From: Euptelea pleiosperma
Lineage: Eukaryota; Streptophyta; Magnoliopsida; Ranunculales; Eupteleaceae
DNA: 64,000 nt
Reading direction: 5' to 3'
NCBI GenBank assembly: GCA_035048495.1
Contig: CM068553.1
Coordinates: 20,337,190-20,401,189 of the forward strand
Shown: positions 23,802 through 32,971 of the stretch, piece by piece
Layout of the letters: each line of letters begins with the position of its first letter
Numbering within the stretch: position 1 is the first letter of the stretch
Position numbers and translations under genes: made by a program
The notes under the pieces: model-generated
Databases searched by the model: none
Seen by the model: the letters and a program-made list of their open reading frames with translations, nothing else
What the model was told of the DNA's origin: nothing

Positions 23802-25063
23802 GTACTCTTGATTCCAATATGAGTAATTGATATTGTTATTTCTACAAAGTTTCAGACATTAGTTTGTGCAGTGATACTAAATTTGAATATGAAGGTTATT
23901 TTTTATTCTAATTATCATATATGAACTAGCATATATTGGTGCATATATGAACTAAGTTATGTAGTTTTTGTTTCTTGGCTATTGGGGGCTGAGGTTCTGT
24001 ACCGCAGATTTGTCTTCAGTGTATTGGCGTTTTTGAATTTTTATACAAAAAAGTGTTATGTTAGCGAGGAGAAGAAGAAGGTTTTGGGTGACAAAACTAT
24101 TCCCATTTGACAATATGAAACTGGAAACCTCTCTTAATTTACTCACTTAATAAGAAGAGACTGGTCTGTTCTTTTTTACTCTTTTCTGGTAGATTGTTCT
24201 AATGAAATATATGATCTTCCAAGTCTACATAACCGCACTATAGTTGGTGCATCTTTTCACTTCTTCCCTTTCTCTTTATAGATTGCTAAACTTTGGATAC
24301 TTTTTTTTTTGGAAATTTTGTACTTCATTTAGTGTCATGCTCTTAATAATATTGTCAACTAAGTGACCTTCACCATTGAAATTAATTAATATTTTTTGAA
24401 TATTTGGTCTAGAAAAGTCTGGATGCATGTGGCCTTGGCCCATGTGTTTTTTGTCTTTTGCCACCTCTCCCTCTTCCCATGTGGCAAGTTCAGTCCAGTA
24501 GGCCTTCACCACCTGGAAAAAGAGGCATGTCTTTTTACATATCAAGAAAGATAAATAAAAAGAGGCATGGTTCTTTAACATTTTTCTTATTTAGAAAATG
24601 TTCGGAATTCAATGGCTGTTATTCATAGTTGAAAGTACCTTACATGTAGGGTATGGGCATGATGTAGACAAGGGCATTGTCCATGTTGCATGGCCAGTCT
24701 TGATTTTTTCTGAAGTTTGTTAATGACTGTCAACAAATTGGAATTACTTCCCCATTGTGCCTGGCATTATGCCCATCAATAACTAAAAGGGCTTCATTCG
24801 CATGACTAGCTTATGCACAATGAAGTTATGCAAAATGAAGTTATGTAGCAGTTTGGTGCAGAGCCAGGCCAAGTGAATTAGATTAAAAAAATACTCTTTG
24901 AGCCTTGCCCATTTATTGCAGGCAATAACCATGCAAAGTTGAGCTTCAAGATACTTATACATACTTTTGTATGCTTAACTTTATTCAAGATGCCATCTTG
25001 TTTCTTAGTTCTCCTTATGGCTAGCAATAGTAAGTACATAACTCAGCTGTGTGCTTGCTGTAG

Positions 25064-25128
25064 GTTATTTTTTCCATGGCTAATGAGTATGTGCCAGAGT
25101 ATGTTGATAAGAAACCCTTGATGGAAAG
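25064..25128 (+). pseudogene. Captured exon 3 of the same hydrolase (C-terminal part)
   Basis: Frame VIFSMANEYVPEYVDKKPLM, then a GTGAG donor at 25129. It resembles the conserved C-terminal block of the same plant hydrolase family (a VIFSM-EYVP-YVDKK pattern, from memory). An AG acceptor directly precedes it. Exons expected between 23801 and 25064 were not recognised, so this part is deleted or decayed. A 30 bp tandem duplication lies just downstream (about 25196-25269). Confidence 0.7.
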
Positions 25129-26066
25129 GTGAGATCTCTCTCTGATCTTGTTCGTCCCAAGTGGAAGCCTTACAAAGTTGCAAGATATCATCTGTAACTT
25201 AATTGAATGGTCTCTGTATTGGTTGAGGGCTCGATCATAACTTAATTGAATGGTCTCTGTATTGGTTGTAGGCAAAAAGCTTTTGCTGAAAGGTGGTTGG
25301 CCAAAAAGCTTTTGTCGCGAGGATATATGCAAAAAGCTTTTGCTGTGGTTTTAGTATCTTTAACTCTACATGCTGATTTTGTTAATATTGAATGAAGGAG
25401 CTAAACTATTCATTTTCTACTTTAGTGTTGGGTCATTTGGAAGCGCATCACCACTTTAGCAACTTAGCTTTCGTGTTCTATAGGCAATGTCCTCTTTAAT
25501 ATCATTCTCTTTACGCTATGTTACTTGTCGCTCCTTTATCATAGAGTGGTGAATCCATCTGTATGCTTTCGCTTGATTGTTTCTTGATGAAATATTGCAC
25601 ATATTAAGGGCTCACCCCTCCATGGGTTTCGCGTAGGAGATAAATCAGCCCTATCATATATATATATATATATTTGGAATTGGTAATCGGCCCCTATCAT
25701 ATGGCTGTAACCATCCATTCTGTTGCATTCTTTTGGTGGTAAAAAAGAATATGACAGACATCCTAGAAAAGGAGTGTTGAGCAGATAGTTACATTGAACC
25801 AACTGTGTCAACTTTTGGTGTAGGAGATCTCCTAGGTGGACTTGTTGAATGGTGGGTTCTGTTTAATATACAGTATATCTTATGTACAATCTATATGTAG
25901 TATATCTAAAAGATCTCATCCCCCTTTATTGTGCCATGTGTGCTGCTATGCCATTGTTCTTAAGGTCTACTCTGCAGCTATCTTGGATGTTCACGAGCGA
26001 ATATTATGCTATGTAGTGGTTTGGATATCGTTATATCTGGTAATTGAATGGTTCTACTTACTACAG
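25129..26066. other. CACTA interior, no exon recognised
   Basis: Contains the tandem duplication of TTAATTGAATGGTCTCTGTA (25199 and 25239), three copies of GCAAAAAGCTTTTG (25272-25342) and a short AT microsatellite near 25655-25672. Nothing coding is recognised. Confidence 0.4.
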
Positions 26067-26149
26067 TTGCGTTGCACCTACCGGGCTTATGATTCCGTGG
26101 ATGAAATCACTACTGCCTTTTTAGTTGTTGTTAACCCTGCTGGAACTAA
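26067..26149 (+). pseudogene. Exon-like segment of unknown origin
   Basis: Open stretch whose translation contains YRAYDSVDEITTAFLVVVNP. It is preceded by a pyrimidine-poor but valid CAG acceptor (26064-26066) and followed by a GTAAAT donor (26150). Composition and boundaries look like a real exon, but I do not recognise the protein family. By analogy with its neighbours in the CACTA it may be a fourth captured fragment. It could also be chance. Confidence 0.35.
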
Positions 26150-27851
26150 GTAAATAAATTTGCTTGAATCTCTTAACTTTTAGAATTTTAGAATTTTCAA
26201 TATGATGCAGAAAAGAAACATCAATAATTTGGATACCATAACAAGTTCTAAGTGTCATTTGGGAAATTTGATCTCTTTTCATTCTAAAAGATGGCCAGTC
26301 TCCAAACAAGAAGTTAATTTATTTTTGCTGTAGCCATTGTTTCTACTAGTCTAGTGGATCATGATGCTTCATTTCCAAAATTTAATTTGCTTCCTTATTC
26401 TGAGATGGAAGACAATATTAGATCTTGTCTTCAATTCCTGAGAATATGTTGTATTTAAAATCTCATCTAAATCTTTGTGTGTTTGAACTTCTTATAGTCA
26501 ATTCTAGTAAGAATTATAATGTTTACAACTTCATAATGAAAATGGTGTTGTATTTGGTTAGTGGGTTCCAGATGACAATAGTGAGTGACAAAAATGGTGC
26601 TAGCTTACGCTTTTGGATTAAGCCACAGCTTGTTACATCGGGCCCCAACACGTATATTAAAATGCTCACATCCAAATATCGATGATTTCTATCCATTGGA
26701 TTTTAATAAGGAGATTTTTGACTGTTGAATTTTCAGCTTTTTTTTGGGTGATAAAAATCAAGCTGATTTTTGGTGTATGGGTCCACCAAGAGGTGAGCCA
26801 AATATCCACAAGGAGAGTGGCCCTCCATGTGGCATTTTGGGAGGGGATACTTTGAAGGCCTTGGAGGATTTTTCCTTTTGTAATCAGAAAGTCACTTTGA
26901 TATGGAGTAGAACTTTGAGGATGGATGTGGCGGACCACAGTATGAGCCACGTGGCACACTCTTAGATATCATAGACTGTATGTATGTTTGGCCTCACCCA
27001 ATATTATCAATGTCTGGCCTCACCCTCTATTCTATCCTCTCTTTTTTCTTGTTGGTTTACTATTATTATCCTCTCTTTTTTCTTGTTGGTTTACTATTAT
27101 TATCTAACCCTGGTAGAATAGCGATTGTGATCTAGAAAGAAGACTTTTCTGTTGCGTTCCATGCCTCCCTCCATGGGTTTAGGTTTGGTTGCTGAACTAG
27201 AGATTTATAATACAATCTCTTTTCCACTGCAACCTTGTGTTTTCCTATCATTGGAGCAGCTATTCATGAGGTAAAATAAAAGAAAAACTTGCACTTGCCC
27301 TCTTTGTTGGACACATGTCCATGCAATAGTGTTTCGGTAATTTACATAGGGACAAAAGTAAGAACATTATCTAGCTAAGGGAGAAAAATGGCTTCCCTTA
27401 GATTCAGAAGCTGTCACATATACTTGGGGAGGCTGGAGCCAATAAAGAAAAAAAGAAAAAAAGAAAAAAAGAAAAAAAGTTATTTAAGTATCCCAACCTT
27501 ATTCACAATTTACATGATGGCAAAAGCAACTTGTGAAATCTCTTTTATTAGACGGTTCCCATTTAACCAAAAACATCCAAAGCAAAACAAAGATTTATCG
27601 ATATTTTTTTCTTGTTTATGGGTTGAATTAAGAGAGATGATAATAGAAAGAAAAGAGATTCCAACACGCCATTTGTTCGTGTAGTACTTGTTTGGATCTG
27701 TTATCTTGTTGCATATCCTATAAGCAAGGTGATATTTTATTTCTTTTTGAACTTCTTCAGTTGTCCTGTCAGTAATTGCATCTCCTTTCATTTCTTAAAT
27801 TGCTTTTTTAATTTTTATTCTTTTATTCAGAATCTCAGGTTATGTCATATA
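26150..27851. other. CACTA interior, no gene recognised
   Basis: Includes a 35-37 bp tandem duplication of CCTCTCTTTTTTCTTGTTGG (about 27035-27105) and an AAAAAGAA microsatellite near 27449-27478. A segment at about 26640-26970 contains GGTCCACC and GCCACGTGGC phrases typical of repeats. Short frames here have no recognisable domain. Confidence 0.4.
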
Positions 27852-27920
27852 AAAAAGAGTAAGAAAATGAAGGATCCCAACACGCCTAAGCATCCTCCTA
27901 CTGCCTTCTTCCTCTTCCTA
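27852..27920 (+). pseudogene. Captured fragment: HMGB-type HMG-box protein
   Basis: The translation reads KKSKKM then KDPNTPKHPPTAFFLFL, followed directly by a stop. This is the N-terminal edge of a plant HMGB HMG box (consensus KDPN-PKRPP-AFF-F, from established family knowledge), with the basic run that precedes the box. The homology stops after the FFLFL block, near where plant HMGB genes commonly have an exon boundary, but no good GT donor is present. The rest of the box is absent. HMGB proteins are chromatin DNA-bending proteins; this remnant cannot make one. Confidence 0.8.
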
Positions 27921-28640
27921 TAAACCATTGGTTAGTATTGATTCCTAACACTAGATGCTTGTATGCGAATGACCAGCAATATAATCGACATGTTGTATGC
28001 TTAACCTAAGGCTATTTGATTTAGCAATAGATAATCGACATGTTGTATCCATGTGCTACCATGTGCAATTCTCCTTAGTAGGACCTATATGCAATCATGT
28101 GGCAATTTCTACCATTCTTGGTTGAGATCATTGATTTGAAAATTTGACGAGTTTATCTGACTCTTGGTTCTATGAAGATGTCAATGTGCTAAGTTGGTAA
28201 AGTTTGTGAGTTGTGATACACTAGATTTGAGTTCAAATTGTTTATTCTCACATTCTATATTTTTCTGGGTAAATACTTATGTTATATTGCAATATATAGT
28301 TGTTTTCTATCCTCTTGGAGTTGAACTTGGTTTATTTTATAACTTGGTTATTTTTCAACCTTCCACCATAGTTATGTCTTCATCGAGGTAGGAAATGGTG
28401 GCTTTTGATTGAATGAGTAATATTTGAATTGAATTGTGTTTCATTTGGTGTTCAGGTTGCCAAAAACCAGCCAAGGTTGGTGTGCACGAATCTACCATTT
28501 GAAAGCTATGAAATCTTTTTTGGTGTTCATCACTTAAGTAAGATAAAACTGTAAATATTATATTTGTTTTCATCGTTATCTTCATTTTTTTTCTTTTCTC
28601 AACTAAAAGGCAATTAAAATTGTTGTTGTGATTCACATAG

Positions 28641-28693
28641 GTTCGGATTCTTCACTCCTTAAATCATCCAAATGTACTGAAATTTTACTCATG
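28641..28693 (+). pseudogene. Captured exon: RUNKEL/ULK4-type protein kinase
   Basis: The exon encodes VRILHSLNHPNVLKFYSW, with an AG acceptor at 28639-28640 and a GTAAGG donor at 28694. It closely matches the kinase-domain segment after the catalytic-lysine region of plant RUNKEL (ULK4-like) kinases, which act in phragmoplast-related cytokinesis. The intron falls inside the Trp codon. Only this one exon was recognised; neither the Lys nor the HRD/DFG exons are nearby. It is unrelated to the HMGB fragment 720 bp upstream, showing repeated capture by the CACTA. Confidence 0.8.
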
Positions 28694-29074
28694 GTAAGGC
28701 AACTTGCAATCTGTATTTGCTTTCTGTTCACAAAAACTGCAAGATATTAGTTGGTGTTGTCCTAACAGCAAGAAATAAATTTTGACAATCACAAAGAGAT
28801 GATGAGATTTGTTGATTTTGGTGTGTATATCTTTTTCTGTGTGGTAGCTCGACATTCTTTCACTTGCTCCACTATAACTTTGCTTGGCATGGTTCTATTC
28901 AGTAAGTTTGGATTTATGAATTAGAAGACTCCTTGTTAGTGCATTAAAATGTTATTGGGAGATCTAAACATACAAGAAGTCAAGAAGTGTAGGCACTTGG
29001 GTCCATTTTGAATTGAATTGTTGTTTTGAAGGGGAAAGCTTGGGGTTAGGAGACCCCAAACAGCATATCAAAAA
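28694..29074. other. CACTA interior, no gene recognised
   Basis: AT-rich, intron-like sequence following the kinase exon. No further kinase exon was found. It ends in the left target duplication of the nested MITE (TATCAAAAA, 29066-29074). Confidence 0.4.
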
Positions 29075-29418
29075 GGGTCCGGGGACAACCACTTTTGACA
29101 ACCATTTTGGCGTACCCACATAGAAGACGAATCAATGGCTGATTTTTGGCGAAGATGATCTCCTCACCATATAGATCACCCCCACAAAAAATCAGCACAT
29201 TCTGAAATTTCTAACCCCCTCAAATGTGGGTTTCAAGTTACACGGTAAAAATAGACAGTCCATAATTCTTCAACTTCTAAACCAGTCTATGAATATCAGA
29301 ATGATTTGAATTTTTTTGAGGATGATCTCCTCACCATAGAGATCATCCTCACCAAAAATCAGCCATTGATTCATCTTCTATGAGGGTATGCCAAATAGTT
29401 GTCCCCCGATCCCGACCC
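29075..29418. mobile_element. Mutator-type MITE, 344 bp, TSD TATCAAAAA
   Basis: Long terminal inverted repeats of about 100 bp: left arm GGGTCCGGGGACAACC..., right arm ending ...CCGATCCCGACCC. Both arms contain the shared block GAATCAATGGCTGATTTTTG. A perfect 9 bp target duplication TATCAAAAA (29066-29074, 29419-29427) flanks the element. Long TIRs and a 9 bp TSD indicate the Mutator superfamily. No transposase is encoded. It inserted into the CACTA after the CACTA had formed. Confidence 0.92.
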
Positions 29419-29427
29419 TATCAAAAA

Positions 29428-30740
29428 ATAGAAAACTAAAAAGTAACGAAATAAAAATAAAAAGATAATAATAAAAATAATCTCAATTGTTATTATTATT
29501 GTTGTTGTTTTTCGGAAAAGAAAATGTTGAGTTAACACAATGCACTTGTTTGCATCAGTTTTTGGGCTGCACTTCCTTGCATCTATTTTGTCAAGGAGTT
29601 TGCAAGTCCTTGTTAACCACTTGCACAGTAGTCATTTGCACTCCTCCAACCAATCACTTTTAATCCCAAATTGTGGTGAGTGCATTGCACTCAATTTACT
29701 GTGAACCAAGCAGGGCCTTAGTGTCATGTTAAGAGAGATTATAAGATTATCTTATGAATTTACTACTTTAAGTTCTCGATAAAAGGGAAACGGTTAAATT
29801 AAAAGGGAGCAACTTGAAGATTTTTGGGGATTATTCATTCTGGGGGTTGAAGTTAGAAATTTAGTTCTAGTGTGATGTTAATTTCATACAAAATATTCAA
29901 TGTTGAAACCCGTACTAACTATCAAAGCTAATAAGTTTCTGCTTTCGACATCTTGTTCTTGTATTTGTTATTATTTGCTACCATCATTATCGACATTCTT
30001 TATTTTTTTATTAACTCTTTAAAAGAAAACATGCAAGTTTATGGACTTCAGGAACATAACAATAATAACCTGTCAAATGCTTCATAAGAAATTTGCTTTG
30101 GTTAAACTTTCTCAAAGTTTGGAGAGTTGGACATAATATTGCAAGTGTCCTTAATTAGTAATTCTTGGTATTGTTTTATATTTATACGTGTTTGTCTTGC
30201 TAGTGTACTTACTGTATGAGGGTTAAGTGCATCCTTGTCGTATTTGAGATTGTTCAATAATGCTCAAGTTCCTACGGTTAAAATCACCCATGAAAATAAC
30301 TTCAATCCAATGCTTAGAAATCACTAATCAGGTTTATTTTTGGTTTGCAGGTCCACTTAGTGATTGGTCAAACAGGTCAGCGTTCACGAAGAGTGTGCCT
30401 CGTGGTGCGTACTATGGGATGTGATCGGCTACGCCCACTGTGAGCGAATGTTTTCTCCTAGGGCCAAAAACTATAATATGATTTTGGGCTTGTAGGTGCA
30501 TGTACCTATTAGGGTGATGATTTTGGGCTTGCAGGTGTGGCCATTGGGAGTGGATGCATAGCAACCTTATTGTATTTGTTACTTACATTGAGTCTCTTCA
30601 TTGGATGTGCTCTTGGATTCAAAACATGTTTAGGAGTGTGATGTTGAACTTTTATTTTTTATTTTATTGGATTTTTTGTTTATTCTATCAGGTCATGGAT
30701 ATGAATGACTAGGCACTAGATTTAAAAAAAAAAAATTGAT
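29428..30740. other. CACTA interior, no gene recognised
   Basis: AT-rich with a few repeat-like phrases. A segment ending GAACCAAGCAGGGCCTTAG (about 29700-29720) looks like one end of another small DNA transposon, but I found no partner end. Phrases near 30270-30360 (CTACGGTTAAAATCACCCAT) resemble 15305-15360 in the LTR-like sequence. Confidence 0.35.
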
Positions 30741-31166
30741 TGGATTTACCGACGGCTCTAAACCGACGTTGAAACATTTACCCCGGCGGTTACAATCGAC
30801 GGAATATGTGACGGCATAGGTAAAAGAATAACACCGGCGGTTTCTCAAACCGCCGGAGAAGAATAACATCGGCAGTTATAAACCGCAGGCAAAGTATTTA
30901 CACCGACGGTTATCAACCACCGGAATTTGGGACAGCATACGTAATAGGATAACACCGGCGGTCAAAATCACCGCCGGGGAAAACTAACATCAACGGTTTA
31001 TAACCGTCGGTATTATCACTTCCGCAGCGGTTTTAAAACCGTCGGTGTTGACCTATTTCCTACACCGTCGGCAAATTTTCGGCGGTTTTTGCGGCGGTTA
31101 AAAACCGCCGGTGAATACTTTACCGGCGGTTTAGAGCCGCCGGGAAAAGCCTTTTTTTTGGTAGTG
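30741..31166. repeat. CACTA right terminus and subterminal repeats
   Basis: Dense array of at least ten CCGGCGGTT / AACCGCCGG motifs in alternating orientation, ending in CCGCCGGGAAAAGCC, then a T tract and GGTAGTG. The terminal ~40 bp are complementary to the left terminus with a few differences. Confidence 0.85.
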
Positions 31167-32145
31167 ATTATTCATCGATGTTGATCATGATCTTTGGTGA
31201 TCGTTTACATGTTATTCATGATGTTTAACCCTAGTTCGTTCCCATGTTATTACTTTTGATGATCATGTGTTCATTTTATATTCTTTTTTAAATGTTAAAT
31301 ACATGTGTGCTTATGCCATGTAACCCTAGTACCATTTTGTTGTCATACCATGATCATCACGTCAGTTCATAGAAGGGGTGCATAAGGGAACGGGGTTGAA
31401 GTATATTATATACGTTTATATTAGTTTTATCAATTAATCAGGGTTCGGTATCCTAGGGTGAAAGGCTCCAGACATTATTATATCCTGCAGATGGGTCGAT
31501 GAGACTGCTCCCAGTGCGTGAAGGAGATGGAGACCCTATATGGTTATGGGTACTAGTTGCATTTGCATCCCGTACTCACTTGCATTCACCCTTATATTCA
31601 TATCATCCTTATTATATGATTGAGATGCATACCTTGGTTAAAAACTTGTATAGTATGATATCATACCATACACACTATTGTATTACTGGGCCTCGGCTCA
31701 CGGTGCTACACCGATACCATTTTCAGATTTTGAGGAGCCGGGTACGTGAGATGATTTTGAGGCGAAAGACTCCGGTGCATTTGAGGAGATCGGTGAGGAT
31801 TTGGGAGTCGACCCCACACTTTAGAAGGCTTTATTTTGATTGTTTTAAAATATTACTTATTTATTTTCACAGGCATGTAGTCCTTTGATTGAGAGCATGT
31901 TCTCACCTCCTTCTCTTCACATTTAGTTGATTGATTGAATTATTTGAATTATGAATTATTTGAATTATTTGTTTTATATATCTAGACTTTTTTTGTTTAC
32001 TTAGTGGGTTTTCGAATGAACCTTAGTAGTCTAATTGACCTAATTGGACCACTAGGGGACATTCATGGATCACTTCTGGGTTCGGGAACAAGTCGATCCA
32101 TGAATTTTTGGGTTATATCTGGGTATCTGAATTCGGGGTGTGACA
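31167..32145 (+). mobile_element. Gypsy element C, 5' LTR, right part
   Basis: Resumes after the CACTA with the duplicated ATT and aligns with the minus strand of B from about 8284 down to 7345. It ends TCGGGGTGTGACA at 32145, directly before the primer site. The element-sense frame 31499-31888 (129 codons) corresponds to 7623-7973 in B; no domain is recognised in it. Confidence 0.85.
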
Positions 32146-32148
32146 GAG

Positions 32149-32160
32149 TGGTATCAGAGC
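32149..32160 (+). promoter_or_regulatory. Primer binding site, tRNA-iMet type
   Basis: TGGTATCAGAGC begins three bases after the LTR end. It is the complement of the 3' end of initiator methionine tRNA used by many plant gypsy and copia elements. Two related sequences follow: AATGGTATTAGAGCACAG near 32228 and GTGACAGAATGGTATGCTG near 32512. Confidence 0.85.
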
Positions 32161-32971
32161 ATAGGCTTCAGAAACTTAGGAATTTGTGTATAATGAGTCT
32201 ATGTATAATTGAGTTGTATATGATAAAATGGTATTAGAGCACAGCCAATAGATTACCCTAGGGACCCGTGCAATGGAGATCATTAGGGGATTTGGTTAAT
32301 GTGTCCATTCTTGTTATGGAGACCGTGACATTTTAATACACATTAGAGACACTTAGAAATACTATAATCTAGAGTACTCTGATTGTTTGTAATACTTATA
32401 AATAGTGATTGTATACTATTGTTTGTAAGTATATTATTATAATATTTGATTTTATGTTATGCTTGACTATGTTGCGAACTTAACACTATCTTACCTTATC
32501 AAGGAGATCGTGACAGAATGGTATGCTGACATAATTATATCCTCAGATGATCTTAATTGGACAGTCTAGCTATTTTGACTAGAAGGCTAGTTGACTAGCA
32601 TTACCAGTTTGACTGAAAGATAAAGTGATTTGTTTTACCAGCTGATTTAGGTCGATTAGATTGATCAAGTTTACTAGTTTAACTAAGGTTGACTATTTTG
32701 ACTAGTTTGCCCAGCATAGTTAAGTTGACTAAACGTAGATGACTAACTTGACTGGATTGGACTAGATTGGTGTAGATGACCAGTTTGGCTAGGTTTACTA
32801 TGTTGATTAAGTTGGCCAATCTGACTATGTGTAGCTATAAAGTTTGTCAACCAATCTAACTAGGCTTGGCTAAAATGATTAGTTGACTAATCAGATGTGA
32901 CAGACTAGGTTGAGAATTTCTTTGAGAGGGTTCAAATTTTGGGGATGAAATTTTCTTTAAAGGGGGTAGAT
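32161..32971 (+). mobile_element. Gypsy element C, 0.8 kb internal region without coding capacity
   Basis: Only about 825 bp separate primer site and 3' LTR. No gag or pol is present. Much of it (about 32560-32915) is a degenerate repeat of TTGACTAG / TTGACTAA motifs at 15-30 bp spacing. The tract AAAGGGGGTAGAT (32959-32971) directly before the 3' LTR is the polypurine tract. With both priming sites kept but no proteins, C is a non-autonomous (LARD-like) element that would need proteins from a relative. Confidence 0.8.

Larger units (their letters stand above)
21775..31166. mobile_element. Non-autonomous Pack-CACTA transposon, 9,392 bp, TSD ATT
   Basis: Left end CACTACCAAAAAAATGACTT, right end complementary to CACTACCAAAAAAAAGGCTT, with a perfect 3 bp target duplication ATT (21772-21774, 31167-31169). 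The terminal CACTA and 3 bp TSD are diagnostic of the En/Spm (CACTA) superfamily. Both ends carry many subterminal AAACCGCCGG-like repeats in both orientations (21798-21990 and about 30745-31145), the usual TNPA-type binding arrays. I see no TNPA or TNPD transposase frame. The interior carries exon fragments of at least three unrelated plant genes (hydrolase, HMGB, RUNKEL-like kinase) with splice-site remnants, so this is a gene-capturing element. A Mutator-type MITE is nested at 29075-29418. Confidence 0.93.

Noticed and set aside
29500..29725. Second MITE ending GAACCAAGCAGGGCCTTAG
   Set aside because: No matching inverted end or target duplication found on the left.
21775..31166. Search for a CACTA transposase (TNPD/TNPA)
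   Set aside because: No frame longer than about 105 codons inside the element and none resembling a transposase; treated as non-autonomous.
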